From Flavobacterium sp. ALJ2 (GTDB lineage: Bacteria > Bacteroidota > Bacteroidia > Flavobacteriales > Flavobacteriaceae), in contig NZ_JADNRC010000017.1 in assembly GCF_015594725.1 (NCBI RefSeq), forward strand, positions 1 through 64,000: DNA of 64,000 bases, read 5' to 3'. The position numbers and the translations under genes are program-made. Positions 27,100 to 35,954 of the stretch are shown piece by piece. Under the pieces are notes generated by a model that saw only the letters and a program-made list of their open reading frames with translations, had not been told where the DNA came from and did no database searches. The first letter of the stretch is position 1. Every line of letters begins with the position of its first letter.

Positions 27100-28518
27100 T
27101 TATTTCTCTGAAAATTTGGCTTCAAAAGTTTTAAATCTTGCATCAAGGTCTTTTATCAATTGTTTTTTAACGGCATTATCCTGAATGAAACTATAAGTGA
27201 TACTGTTGTAAACGTATTGTTTAATAGTTGCATAAGAAACATCTTGATATCTGCTAGCTAATAAAACGTATTGCTCCGTCATATTTGTTCTTAAAATTCC
27301 TGCATCATCAGTACTAATAACTATTGGTACATTAAATTCTTTGTATAATGTAAAAGGATGGCGTGCATTCTTAACTTTCAAAATAAACTCATTACTTACT
27401 AAGTTAATCTCAATCGGAATGTTATTCTTTGCCATATAGCGCAATAAGTCATATGAGTTTTCTTCGTAAGCGATATCTACACCATGACCAATTCTGTTAG
27501 CTCCAGCAATATGTATAGCCGAAGAAATATGCCATGTTAATTCTTCAGGTTGAACCAATCCTAATGTAAGTTCACCTGCGTGAAGTGTGTATTTTACATC
27601 TGGAAAACGAGAATGGCAGTATTTAAACATTACCATGTGCAACCAATAATCTTTCATAGAAGTTTCACCGTGTTCTGGAGAAACGATATTTACACCTGCT
27701 ACAAGTTTGCTTTTATCAGCAGAGATAAAGGCAATTGTAAGATTCTTAAATAAATCTACAGGATCCATAAAACGCAACACAAAGTTTTGGTAACGCATGG
27801 TGAAGTTTGCATCGTCTATTTTAAGGTCTTTGTGTAATTTGGCTATGAAATTAGTGTTGAAATCCTCTGCGTATTTAATAGCATTTTTATCTTGTAATGA
27901 TTTATAAAGAGCATCTAGAGATTTGAAAACTGCTTTTTCGTCTTTTTGAGCTGCAGCTTGTCTTAGTTTAGCATTAAAATCGGCTAAATCATCCACATTC
28001 ATATCACATGGGATTGTGTTTAGCTGTGTTTCGATGTAGCTTACATTTTCTTTAATAGCTCTATTTTTAAGTTCTAATAAACCTTCAGCAAAATGCCCGT
28101 CGATAGTTGGAGAAAATTTTTCGAAAGAGTCAAAAAACAAATCATCCGAAGGAACAGAAATTCCATTATAGTCTTTAACAGACCAAGTTTGCATGATTTG
28201 TTGTTTGTAGTAATCTAGTTTTCCTTTGTTTTTAAGTGAGGAAAAAGTTTCCCAATTTCCATTAGCAGGTTTTATTTTTAAAACTTGCATTGTTTCAATA
28301 TTTAAATAAAAATCTTCTGCAATAGCTCTTTCCAATAAAGGCTCGGCATATATAGAACCCGAAAAATGATGATGCAAATCGCCACCTTTTGGCATTTGAG
28401 AAAAGAAAGCAGTTAGGGCCGCTTCGTTATTTCTAATTTTATCTAAATAAGTTGCTGTTGATTGTGAAAAGCAGATTTGTGCTATAAGAAAACTGAAAAT
28501 TGTAATTATCCTCGTCAT
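27100..28518 (-). CDS. Adenosine deaminase family protein, exported
   Basis: 472 residues with a signal peptide (ITIFSFLIAQICFSQ). Metal and catalytic residues of the adenosine deaminase / ADGF family are present: MPKGGDLHHHFSGS, YTLHAGE, HIAGANRIGHGVDIA, IEINLVSNE and VISTDDAG. The signal peptide and long central insertion resemble secreted ADGF-type enzymes, so it probably acts on extracellular or periplasmic adenosine or related nucleosides. It fits the nucleoside permease elsewhere in the window. Confidence 0.88.
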   Translation of the reverse strand: MTRIITIFSFLIAQICFSQSTATYLDKIRNNEAALTAFFSQMPKGGDLHHHFSGSIYAEPLLERAIAEDFYLNIETMQVLKIKPANGNWETFSSLKNKGKLDYYKQQIMQTWSVKDYNGISVPSDDLFFDSFEKFSPTIDGHFAEGLLELKNRAIKENVSYIETQLNTIPCDMNVDDLADFNAKLRQAAAQKDEKAVFKSLDALYKSLQDKNAIKYAEDFNTNFIAKLHKDLKIDDANFTMRYQNFVLRFMDPVDLFKNLTIAFISADKSKLVAGVNIVSPEHGETSMKDYWLHMVMFKYCHSRFPDVKYTLHAGELTLGLVQPEELTWHISSAIHIAGANRIGHGVDIAYEENSYDLLRYMAKNNIPIEINLVSNEFILKVKNARHPFTLYKEFNVPIVISTDDAGILRTNMTEQYVLLASRYQDVSYATIKQYVYNSITYSFIQDNAVKKQLIKDLDARFKTFEAKFSEK

Positions 28519-29045
28519 ATACTAAGTTTAAATTACATGCAAATATAATTGATTAAGAGGACATTTGAAAATTAAGATGAAAATTGGTTTGTAAATCATT
28601 ATTTTAATTAACCTAATTCCATCATAATATTATAAAAAAAAACACACTCTTGTACGCCTTTACAGAACCTTTGCTTCTTATATTTAGGAACTTCGACTCC
28701 TCTTAGTTTGACAACATTGTAATAAAACTAATTGAGTAAATACTCTATATTTAAGTGGTTTTGTTTAGAGGGTAAACTCATCTAAAAAAAATAGAACGCG
28801 GATGACAAAGATTCGCCTTTGGCGAAAACGCGGATAAAACGGATTTTTTTCTCATTGCTATTTTAAAAAATCAGTTTTTATCTGCGTCTTTACGAAGTAA
28901 ATCTGCGTCATCCGCGTTCCTTGATTATGCGCAATTGAAACTCAGCATTGCACTTCGGTTCTGCTTAGTCTAAATAAGACCTCAACATCTTTGCAGCTCA
29001 AAACCTTTGTCCCTTTGCACCTCAGAACCTTAGCGCCTTAAAAAA
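28519..29045. other. Intergenic region with palindromic and low-complexity repeats
   Basis: 527 bases with no convincing gene. The middle is occupied by the long palindrome at 28794-28919. The end (about 28985-29040) is a run of related phrases such as CTTTGCAGCTCAAAACC and CTTTGCACCTCAGAACC, a simple directly repeated pattern. Confidence 0.6.
28794..28919. repeat. Long imperfect palindrome (REP-like element)
   Basis: Outer arms GAACGCGGATGAC (28794-28806) and GTCATCCGCGTTC (28907-28919) are a perfect 13 bp inverted repeat. Inner segments also pair imperfectly (ACGCGGATAAAAC with GTTTTTATCTGCGT), and a small hairpin TTCGCCtttGGCGAA lies in the left arm. It would fold into a 126-base hairpin. 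Similar 'GCGGAT..TCCGCG' elements occur, from memory, in many flavobacterial genomes. Confidence 0.65.
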
Positions 29046-29330
29046 TTAATGAAACAATACATTCTTTATATCGTCTGTTTTATCAAAAACGCTTTTTGCA
29101 AATGGACAAAGTGGAATGATTTTTAGATTATTTTCGCGTGCATATGTTACTGCTGCCATTACAAGCTTTTTCCCAACACCTTTACCATTAAAATCAGGAC
29201 TTACTTCAGTGTGGTCAATTATAAACTTAGTATCTCCAGCCCAAGTATAGGTCATTCTTCCAGCTTCTTTTCCGTCTTCTACTGCTTTATAATATCCTTT
29301 TCTGTCTTCGTTTATTTGTTCTATTTCCAT
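29046..29330 (-). CDS. GNAT family N-acetyltransferase, YjdJ-like
   Basis: 94-residue mini-GNAT. The acetyl-CoA site is FNGKGVGKKLVMAAVTYARE (R/QxxGxG/A type), preceded by DHTEVSPD, and followed by LKIIPLCPFAKSVFDK, the pattern of the small YjdJ/At1g21770 group. Its acceptor is not known. Five bases after the OsmC-type gene, so part of the OsmC/pirin row. Confidence 0.88.
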   Translation of the reverse strand: MEIEQINEDRKGYYKAVEDGKEAGRMTYTWAGDTKFIIDHTEVSPDFNGKGVGKKLVMAAVTYARENNLKIIPLCPFAKSVFDKTDDIKNVLFH

Positions 29331-29335
29331 GCGGT

Positions 29336-29731
29336 TTAGTCTAAAGTTGTTTGTATTTGTATCGTGTTTGTTAGTGTTTTGTGTATCGGACAGCTATTAG
29401 CAATTTTTAAAAGCCTTTCTTTTTGAGCTTCATCTATGTTTCCTTTTATTTCTATCTTGCGACTTAATATGGAAATAGTTTTTTCTGCATTTTTTTCAAA
29501 ATCTACTGAGATATTGATGTTTGTAACATCCCATTCTTTACGGTCGATATACATACGTAATGTAATTAATGTACAAGATGCTAATGCAGATGCCAATAAC
29601 TCGGAAGGGGAGAAGCCTAAATTTTTCCCTCCTACTTCTTGTGGTTCATCTGCAATAAGGATATTATCGCTTGCTGATTTTATTTCCGTTCGATATTTTC
29701 TTGTGTCAATACTTGCTGTTATCGTATCCAT
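29336..29731 (-). CDS. OsmC family protein
   Basis: 131 residues from the ATG at 29731 (MDTITASIDTRKYRTEIKS). The two cysteines are in LASALASCTLITLRMYID and IANSCPIHKTL, the OsmC/YhfA-type peroxidase arrangement. The longer reading from 29767 begins inside the upstream pirin gene and is unlikely. The start overlaps the end of pirin by translation-coupling distance (4 bases). Likely role: peroxide or reactive-sulfur detoxification. Confidence 0.85.
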   Translation of the reverse strand: MDTITASIDTRKYRTEIKSASDNILIADEPQEVGGKNLGFSPSELLASALASCTLITLRMYIDRKEWDVTNINISVDFEKNAEKTISILSRKIEIKGNIDEAQKERLLKIANSCPIHKTLTNTIQIQTTLD

Positions 29732-29735
29732 AATT

Positions 29736-30617
29736 TTATCGCATTTGTGGTTGTGGTAAAGGAACAAATTCTGTTTCGCCAGGAACTTTTGGGAAAGTTT
29801 GTGCTGTCCAGTCTTGTTTTGCTTTTTCTATTAATTCTTTGTCAGATGAAACAAAATTCCAGAAAATGAAATGTTCTTCAGGAAATGGCGTTCCTCCAAA
29901 TATATAAACGGTAGTATTGGCAGCGATTTCAAATTCGCATAATGTACTGTCGTTCGCAATCAGAATTTGTTTTGGCTCATAAGTATGTTCACCGCTTTTT
30001 ATGCTTCCTTCTAAAATATATAAACCGCTTTCGCCAAATAAATCTTTCCCAATGCTTATTGTTTGCACCGTTGTACTTTTGATTTCAATAAAATATAACG
30101 GACTATATACTGGAACTGGTGATTGTTTTCCAAAAGCTTTTCCTGCAATTAGCTTATAAGTAACTCCATCTTTTTCCCAACTTGGAATGTCATTGGCTTC
30201 TACATGTACAAAGTTAGGATCCATTTGCTCCAATTCTTTAGGTAATGCTACCCAAATTTGTAAACCATGAAGCATCTTGTCTGTTTTGCGTAAGTATTCT
30301 GGTGTTCTTTCAGAATGTACAATTCCTTTTCCTGCTGTCATCCAGTTTACAGCACCGGGTTTAATCTCCATTTCGGTTCCCAAACTGTCTTTGTGCATGA
30401 TGCTTCCTTCAAACAAAAAGGTTAGCGTCGATAATCCTATGTGTGGATGTGGCGGAACGTCCATGTTTTCATGATCGCTTAAATGTGCAGGTCCCATATG
30501 GTCGATAAATACAAATGGTCCAACGGCTCTTTTTTCCCGAAAGGGCAATAATCTACCTACCATAAAATTACCAATATTGGCAGCGCGTTCTTCAATAATT
30601 AGATTTACGTTTGACAT
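29736..30617 (-). CDS. Pirin family protein
   Basis: Cupin-fold metal protein. The pirin signature is at the N-terminus: GPFVFIDHMGPAHL, PHPHIGLSTLTFLFEG, then GSIMHKDSLG and GAVNWMTAGKGIVHSE, giving the His/His/Glu metal ligands. 293 aa, normal length. Possible quercetinase-like dioxygenase or redox sensor; not determined. It lies 15 bases downstream of a second pirin gene. Confidence 0.92.
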   Translation of the reverse strand: MSNVNLIIEERAANIGNFMVGRLLPFREKRAVGPFVFIDHMGPAHLSDHENMDVPPHPHIGLSTLTFLFEGSIMHKDSLGTEMEIKPGAVNWMTAGKGIVHSERTPEYLRKTDKMLHGLQIWVALPKELEQMDPNFVHVEANDIPSWEKDGVTYKLIAGKAFGKQSPVPVYSPLYFIEIKSTTVQTISIGKDLFGESGLYILEGSIKSGEHTYEPKQILIANDSTLCEFEIAANTTVYIFGGTPFPEEHFIFWNFVSSDKELIEKAKQDWTAQTFPKVPGETEFVPLPQPQMR

Positions 30618-30632
30618 GTTATATTTTTAAAA

Positions 30633-31511
30633 TTAATCTTCCAGAGTTCCAAATTTACCATTATTGTAATCATTTACAGCCTGAATTAATTCTTCTTGCG
30701 TGTTCATTACAAATGGTCCGTGAGTAGCAATTGGTTCGTTAATTGGTTCACCACTTAAAATCAATACTATACTGTTTTCTTGTGCTTCGATATGAAAATC
30801 TTCGCCTTCATTTTTAAATAAAACCAAATGATTTGTCGGAACGTTTGTACTATCATTTACGGTAATGCTTCCTTCTATAACCAATAAAGTAGTATTATAA
30901 GTTGCAGGGAAATTAAAAGTTGCTTTTCCGCCTTTAAGTACTCTTGCATTAAGTAAATGCAAAGGGGTAAAGGTCGATGCTGTTCCTTTTATATCTTGAT
31001 ATTGTCCTGCGATAACCTCGATATGACCACCATTTTCAGGAAGTTCATATTTACTAATTTCATCATTGGTGATCCCTTGGTATTTTGGTTTCGACATTTT
31101 ATCTTTTGCAGGTAAGTTTACCCAAAGTTGTACCATTTGGAAATCGCCTCCAGTTTTACTAAAGTTTTCTTCATGGTATTCTTTGTGTAAAACTCCTGAA
31201 GCTGCTGTCATCCATTGTACATCGCCTTCACCAATTACTCCACCACCTCCGCTACTGTCATGATGCGCTACTTTGCCTTTGTAAGCAATGGTTACCGTTT
31301 CGAAACCACGATGCGGATGCACCCCAACACCTTTTGGAGTGTTTGTAGGAGGAAAATAAAATTTTGAGTTATAATCGAGCATGATAAATGGGCTCATGCG
31401 TTTCATGCTTAATTGTGGTACACTTGGGATAAAATTATGTACTCTAAATCCATCACCAACAAAATGTGGTTGTCTTGGAGCGACTACTATTTCAATATTT
31501 TTAGTTTTCAT
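30633..31511 (-). CDS. Pirin family protein
   Basis: Second pirin. Motifs: FIMLDYNSKFYF, GVHPHRGFETVTIAYKG, VAHHDSSGGGGV and VQWMTAASGVLHKEYH; the C-terminal cupin is GPFVMNTQEEL. 292 aa. It heads the pirin-pirin-OsmC-GNAT row, all on the minus strand with gaps of 5 to 15 bases. The two pirins are diverged paralogues, not a recent duplication. Confidence 0.92.
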   Translation of the reverse strand: MKTKNIEIVVAPRQPHFVGDGFRVHNFIPSVPQLSMKRMSPFIMLDYNSKFYFPPTNTPKGVGVHPHRGFETVTIAYKGKVAHHDSSGGGGVIGEGDVQWMTAASGVLHKEYHEENFSKTGGDFQMVQLWVNLPAKDKMSKPKYQGITNDEISKYELPENGGHIEVIAGQYQDIKGTASTFTPLHLLNARVLKGGKATFNFPATYNTTLLVIEGSITVNDSTNVPTNHLVLFKNEGEDFHIEAQENSIVLILSGEPINEPIATHGPFVMNTQEELIQAVNDYNNGKFGTLED

Positions 31512-31831
31512 AATGCTTTTGTTTAATTGTTATACAAAGTTACTCTCATTATGAAAAATGCAACTTAATGTAGATTAAGAACTGAGTTACCATAAAAGTA
31601 AGGATTTTTTTAAAATAGTATAAAAACACCTTTAAATTAACTTTGATAGATTTGAGTTGATATTATAATCGAAAAAATAAAATATGTATAAATCAAAAAT
31701 GGAATATGTATTTTGATGTTTTTTTCTTTATTTTAAAGGATTAAAAGAGGTAGATTATTTTACAGTTCAACCATAATTTTATTCCTTGATTTAGATTTTT
31801 TAATATCACATTTGAAAAGATAATATAAAAA

Positions 31832-31857
31832 AGCCTTCTCAAATTATTGAGAAGGCT
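31832..31857 (-). terminator. Terminator near the element / host junction
   Basis: Perfect 11 bp stem AGCCTTCTCAA / TTGAGAAGGCT with loop ATTA. On the minus strand it is followed by TTTTTTATATTA. It would stop minus-strand transcripts coming from the element, or is the terminator of a host gene now separated from it by the insertion. Confidence 0.8.
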
Positions 31858-31903
31858 ATGATGAATTTTACGATAATAAGTTCCTGCTAGTTGACATGAG
31901 TAA

Positions 31904-32053
31904 TCAATTGTTTCCATTTAAACCTACAAATACATTAGATTCACCCAAACCCACATAATGTGAGTCTATTTCTGATCGGATGATGAAATAAATTAATGCG
32001 GTCGAATTGGGATTCATCATAATCCATACGATGTCAGTAGACTCTGATAACAT
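31904..32053 (-). CDS. Possible 49-residue protein at the element's late end
   Basis: Open reading frame starting MLSESTDIVWIMMNP and ending VGLGESNVFVGLNGNN, 46 bases after the last fibre gene. No recognised domain; one short hydrophobic stretch. It may be a fragment of another fibre or simply chance coding at the boundary of the element. Confidence 0.25.
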   Translation of the reverse strand: MLSESTDIVWIMMNPNSTALIYFIIRSEIDSHYVGLGESNVFVGLNGNN

Positions 32054-32099
32054 CTGTAAACATGCACTATTGCAAATTAGCTGTGTAATTAGCGTATTT

Positions 32100-33179
32100 T
32101 TAAATTTTAATCATTTTTAATAAACCAAATGAAGTGTTGATGTCTTGAGTATCACTTACTTCATTCCAATTCGTAGTTGTTTTTATTCTAAATGAAACTA
32201 ACATTTCTGCTTTTTTAGGGTGTGGATGTGACGTATTTAGGTTTTTTGTTTTTGCTTTAAAGTAGCTCTCAGATGTAGATTTAGATGCTCTTCCGGTAAT
32301 AAAAACATACTTTGTACTTATTACTTGAACCAATAGCTCTGCTGATAAAGTGATTTGTTGCGGTAAAGTTGCTGCTATAATATTTTCTCTGGTGTCTTCA
32401 TATGTTGAAAGTGTGTACCATGTAGTTGGCGTGTTACTGTTACTAATTAACATTTGAAGTTCAAATTTAACATCAGTTACGCTTTTGTTCATTCGGGTCA
32501 TTACACCACTCATATATATTGAATATCTACCAGCTTGATCAGAAATATAATCATTAAATACTTTTAAATTTGTAAGTAATGGATGTATATCCTCACGAAC
32601 TCCCACAGTACCATTTCCCCATAGATATACATGTGCATTCTGGATCTCTGTAGTCTCAACAATAGATTCGGTCACTAAATTTTTACGGACACCATTAATT
32701 GTGTAATAAATACCCTTTCGATCAGTTTCAATTGCACCGTTTACAGGTATAGTTAGTAAGACTCCTTCTGGAATATGCATTGGATATCTAGTGTATGAGC
32801 TATTAGTGAGAGTTATTTGATCTTTAAAAGTCCATAATCCTGTGATTGATTGTGATTGAGTTTTTATGAAAGTCCACCAATTAAAAAGCTTTAATCGACT
32901 TACTACTTTTCGATCTTCTGCTACTCCTGCAGTAATTTGTGTTTCGGAATCAGAAGCAAGAGGTACACTTATATTATCGACTAAATCTTTTAACACTTTA
33001 CCTTGTCTGGCATCTAGAACTTTACCCTCAGCAGTGTAATTTAGTGCATTGTAACTATCTACTTGAATAGTATTGATATCAGTGAATTCTAATTCTCCAG
33101 CGCTATTTGTAGTTAAAATTTTGTTTTGCTGATTTGTTTCTAAATCGGCTACTTTTATTCTATTGTGATTAGTGCTCAT
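32100..33179 (-). CDS. Fibre-like protein, shared N-terminal anchor, variable C-terminus (paralogue 1)
   Basis: 359 residues. The first 102 residues are almost identical to the neighbouring 375-residue protein and contain YNALNYTAEGKVLDARQGKV, a phrase typical of phage tail-fibre stems ('..ALDARQGKVLKDLID'). After FNWW the sequences diverge completely. The C-terminal part is beta-rich, has no recognised fold, and ends INTSFGLLKMIKI. A constant anchor with exchangeable tip is the standard design for receptor-binding fibres. No signal peptide. Confidence 0.65.
   Translation of the reverse strand: MSTNHNRIKVADLETNQQNKILTTNSAGELEFTDINTIQVDSYNALNYTAEGKVLDARQGKVLKDLVDNISVPLASDSETQITAGVAEDRKVVSRLKLFNWWTFIKTQSQSITGLWTFKDQITLTNSSYTRYPMHIPEGVLLTIPVNGAIETDRKGIYYTINGVRKNLVTESIVETTEIQNAHVYLWGNGTVGVREDIHPLLTNLKVFNDYISDQAGRYSIYMSGVMTRMNKSVTDVKFELQMLISNSNTPTTWYTLSTYEDTRENIIAATLPQQITLSAELLVQVISTKYVFITGRASKSTSESYFKAKTKNLNTSHPHPKKAEMLVSFRIKTTTNWNEVSDTQDINTSFGLLKMIKI
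32874..33179 (-). repeat. Direct repeat, copy 1 of fibre N-terminal region
   Basis: 306 bp aligned without gaps to 34348-34653. I counted about seven differences, five of them in the last 20 bases (the gene start). The identity ends sharply at the codon after FNWW. Confidence 0.9.
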
Positions 33180-33525
33180 TTTGTATGTGTTTTGAAGTTT
33201 TATTTTGAAAGATAGGCTCTCTATATCATTTACTTCTCTTTCTTAATATCAATTTCTAAGTTTGTTGATTTATTATAATTGTATTGGTGAAAGTATTAAT
33301 TTTGTTTGAGCGTTTTTTATTCTGGACTTGTCAAATAATTGTGAAAATAATATTTTAATTCTTTTCATTTCATAGAAACTTGACTATATGAAATCTGATA
33401 ATATAAATTGAAATCTGAAGCATCTGAATTCAAAAATAAGCTTACGATATTGATAATTCTTTTTGATGTGTTTAAATATTTTGCTGTTTGAGGTTTTTTG
33501 TAATACTAGATTCATTTTTTTTATA
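33180..33525. other. Spacer between the two fibre paralogues
   Basis: About 345 very AT-rich bases with no ORF or clear promoter. It may be the remains of another fibre tip, but nothing can be read. Confidence 0.4.
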
Positions 33526-34653
33526 TTATTGGATTTTTAAAAATAGTGTTGACATGTTATAAAAACTTGGTCTACCGCTTGCGTTAATTCCCAAAGCATT
33601 TGTTGAGTCTTCATATAAAACAGTCACTCGGTATTGTACCGAAATATTGGCATTTGAAAAATAAATACCACTCCCGTCAAGGGCACTTAAGTTATATTGT
33701 CGATAACCTTCGGATGTCACATTTCCTAAATTATCGTATGCTTTTTCTGAAAATTTAAGGATTGAATAATATTGACCAGAGCCTTGACCACGGTGGCATA
33801 CCAATGGGAGCTCATAATTTCTAAAGCTAGTCCATGATTCAATATCAGTTCTTAAAGCTGAATAAAGTCGGATAGCAGGATTCCCAGAAAATGTACAGTT
33901 ATTTCCTTTTAAAAAGACTTCATAGAGTATCCCTTTTGGTGGAGTTTTACCAGTCTCATAACTCCCGTTTTTGGGGGTATATTCATCCGTCGTTTTAAAA
34001 AGGTATACTCCTTTATTTCCACCATTTCCTAGTGTTGTAGCTGGAATGGATACTTCTGCTATTTTCGTAAAATCAACATAATTATAGCTTGGAAAGCTTG
34101 CTCCAAAGCTAGTATTAGATTGCCATGTAGCTATTAATACGTTTGAAAAATCTCTATCATCTAGTAATCTGTATCTTGATGAAGATACTACATGGTGTAA
34201 GTTGCCTGCTGAGTCTCTTTCTATTGCTCCCTTTTGAGGTGCAGTTGTTAGTGTTCCGTTTGGAATGATCAAGGCTGGAGTTGTAGTGTTTCCAGATGTA
34301 AGGGTCAATTTATTACTTAATGTTAAGGGTTGTTTTTTAATCCAATCCCACCAATTAAAAAGCTTTAATCGACTTACTACTTTTCGATCTTCTGCTACTC
34401 CTGCAGTAATTTGTGTTTCGGAATCAGAAGCAAGAGGTACACTTATATTATCGACTAAGTCTTTTAACACTTTACCTTGTCTGGCATCTAGAACTTTACC
34501 CTCAGCAGTGTAATCTAGTGCATTGTAACTATCTACTTGAATAGTATTGATATCAGTGAATTCTAATTCTCCAGCGCTATTTGTAGTTAAAATTTTGTTT
34601 TGCTGATTTGTTTCTAAATCGGCTACTTTTATTCTGTTGTAATTTGTATTCAT
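33526..34653 (-). CDS. Fibre-like protein, shared N-terminal anchor, variable C-terminus (paralogue 2)
   Basis: 375 residues. The N-terminal 102 residues are shared with the 359-residue paralogue (TNYNRIKVADLETNQQNKIL onward). The C-terminal part is different: it begins WDWIKKQPLTLSNKLTLTSG, contains a GNGGNKGVYLFKTTDEYTPK loop and ends STLFLKIQ, and is predicted to be all-beta. Probably a receptor-binding or surface-attachment fibre. The paralogue, plus a third broken copy upstream, suggest a cassette in which tips are exchanged behind a constant stem. Confidence 0.65.
   Translation of the reverse strand: MNTNYNRIKVADLETNQQNKILTTNSAGELEFTDINTIQVDSYNALDYTAEGKVLDARQGKVLKDLVDNISVPLASDSETQITAGVAEDRKVVSRLKLFNWWDWIKKQPLTLSNKLTLTSGNTTTPALIIPNGTLTTAPQKGAIERDSAGNLHHVVSSSRYRLLDDRDFSNVLIATWQSNTSFGASFPSYNYVDFTKIAEVSIPATTLGNGGNKGVYLFKTTDEYTPKNGSYETGKTPPKGILYEVFLKGNNCTFSGNPAIRLYSALRTDIESWTSFRNYELPLVCHRGQGSGQYYSILKFSEKAYDNLGNVTSEGYRQYNLSALDGSGIYFSNANISVQYRVTVLYEDSTNALGINASGRPSFYNMSTLFLKIQ
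34348..34653 (-). repeat. Direct repeat, copy 2 of fibre N-terminal region
   Basis: Partner of 32874-33179; the near-identity begins at the start codon and stops at the FNWW boundary, so the duplication covers exactly the anchor domain. Confidence 0.9.
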
Positions 34654-34747
34654 TTTATATGTGTTTTAGTATAGTCTGTCTATATCATTTACTTTACTAT
34701 TGAATTTTCTCTTTCAATAGCAAGAGCCTATTTAAATTTTAAACAGG

Positions 34748-34891
34748 TTAATCAAGGGCATTATTACTATCTGCTTGGATATTATTTATATCACTGAATT
34801 AGAATTCTCCAGTGCTATTTGTAGTTAAGATTTTGTTTGGTATCTTTTTTTCTAAATCGGCTACTTTTATTCTATTGTGATTTGTACTCAT
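34748..34891 (-). pseudogene. Third, decayed copy of the fibre anchor
   Basis: Reads MSTNHNRIKVADLEKKIPNK then ILTTNSTGEF and a stop, then FSDINNIQADSNNALD and another stop. This is the same anchor as the two intact genes (VADLETNQQNKILTTNSAGE, FTDINTIQVDSYNAL). It has diverged more and lost the rest of the gene, so it is an older copy. The region from here to the 303-residue gene holds nothing else that I recognise. Confidence 0.75.
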
Positions 34892-35031
34892 TTTATGGTT
34901 TTTAGAAACCAAATTCTGCTTCAGATTAAATCTAATAGGAAACTTAAATTAATGGCTTTTGTACCTTTTGTTTTTTTGAAAATCGGCGATGCAGAATTAG
35001 GGTTTAATTGCTTTGATGAACTGTTACGAGC

Positions 35032-35943
35032 TTAGAATTTACATTCTAAAATTATTGTTCCAGTTGTTTTAGATATTGATAGTACTGGTCTGTTATTTGT
35101 TCCAGGGGGATTATTCTCTTTATCACCATTAGATATAATGAAAAAATTATAGGACTGTTCTTTATATAATAAATCTATTTGATTTTGAGTTAACGATATT
35201 TCATTATATGCAGTTGAATTAGCAGGAACTATTACACTATTGATAAAAGAAGAAGTATCCCAATCATTCCAGTCAGAAAGTTGGAATGCTTGATTTATTG
35301 GAATTTTAGTATTTGATGCAAATAAATTAATAGTTAATGCTGAACCGATAGTATTAGTGGTAAATTTGAATTTTATCTTAGCAGATATGGGTTTTGTTGT
35401 TATCATTGAAGTATCAATAATTCCCCTATATCTGTTAAGATAATAATTAGAACTACTTTTGGCAGCTCCTAAAAAATTATTAGTTTCAGAATAAGAATCA
35501 GCCAAATTAGCGGATTTACAATTTGTCCATATTGAAGCCTGTTTTGTAAAAATTACTGATTTTGTCACTTGTATATTTAAGGGAGATTTGATTCGCTCAC
35601 ATGTTCCTGCTGAGTTTGCGTATATCTGCACATTTGCTGCTAACCATGCTTCAGCTTGAGTATTTGCATCTGCTTCATCAATAGTAGAGATAAATTGATT
35701 TGGAAAAGCAGTAAGTGTTACATAATTTCCGCTATAACCAGCCGAACAATTATTTTTTATTGCACTCCGTTTCCTTTCTGAATTATAAAATCTTATACTA
35801 GGTGCACAAGTTTCGGTATCTAGAATCGGCGCAATGTAGTCAGGATCAGTAACTATATTTGGTTTTTTTACTCCTGCGTAACTACCGTCATCTGTAAAGT
35901 ATAATTCTAGTTTCTCAAAAGATTTATATCCTGTATTTCCCAT
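35032..35943 (-). CDS. DUF5977 repeat protein (fibre or tip accessory)
   Basis: 303 residues. Near residues 57-110 lies one DUF5977-type unit: SAIKNNCSAGYSGNYVTLTA, then ADANTQAEAWLAANVQIYAN and SAGTC, with paired cysteines. The rest is beta-rich and unrecognised. The N-terminus is MGNTGYKSFEKLELYFTDDG, not a signal. DUF5977 units are usual in bacteroidete surface and phage proteins. It follows the 265-residue DUF5977 gene by 11 bases, so the two are co-transcribed. Confidence 0.7.
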   Translation of the reverse strand: MGNTGYKSFEKLELYFTDDGSYAGVKKPNIVTDPDYIAPILDTETCAPSIRFYNSERKRSAIKNNCSAGYSGNYVTLTAFPNQFISTIDEADANTQAEAWLAANVQIYANSAGTCERIKSPLNIQVTKSVIFTKQASIWTNCKSANLADSYSETNNFLGAAKSSSNYYLNRYRGIIDTSMITTKPISAKIKFKFTTNTIGSALTINLFASNTKIPINQAFQLSDWNDWDTSSFINSVIVPANSTAYNEISLTQNQIDLLYKEQSYNFFIISNGDKENNPPGTNNRPVLSISKTTGTIILECKF

Positions 35944-35954
35944 ACTTTAATTTT

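Noticed and set aside
29336..31511. Pirin/OsmC/GNAT row as a new defence or stress island
   Set aside because: All four are ordinary chromosomal families and their grouping is plausible as a general redox-stress operon; nothing unusual beyond that.
32100..34891. Diversity-generating retroelement acting on the fibre genes
   Set aside because: No reverse transcriptase or adenine-biased template repeat is present in the window; the repeats are constant anchors, not variable regions.
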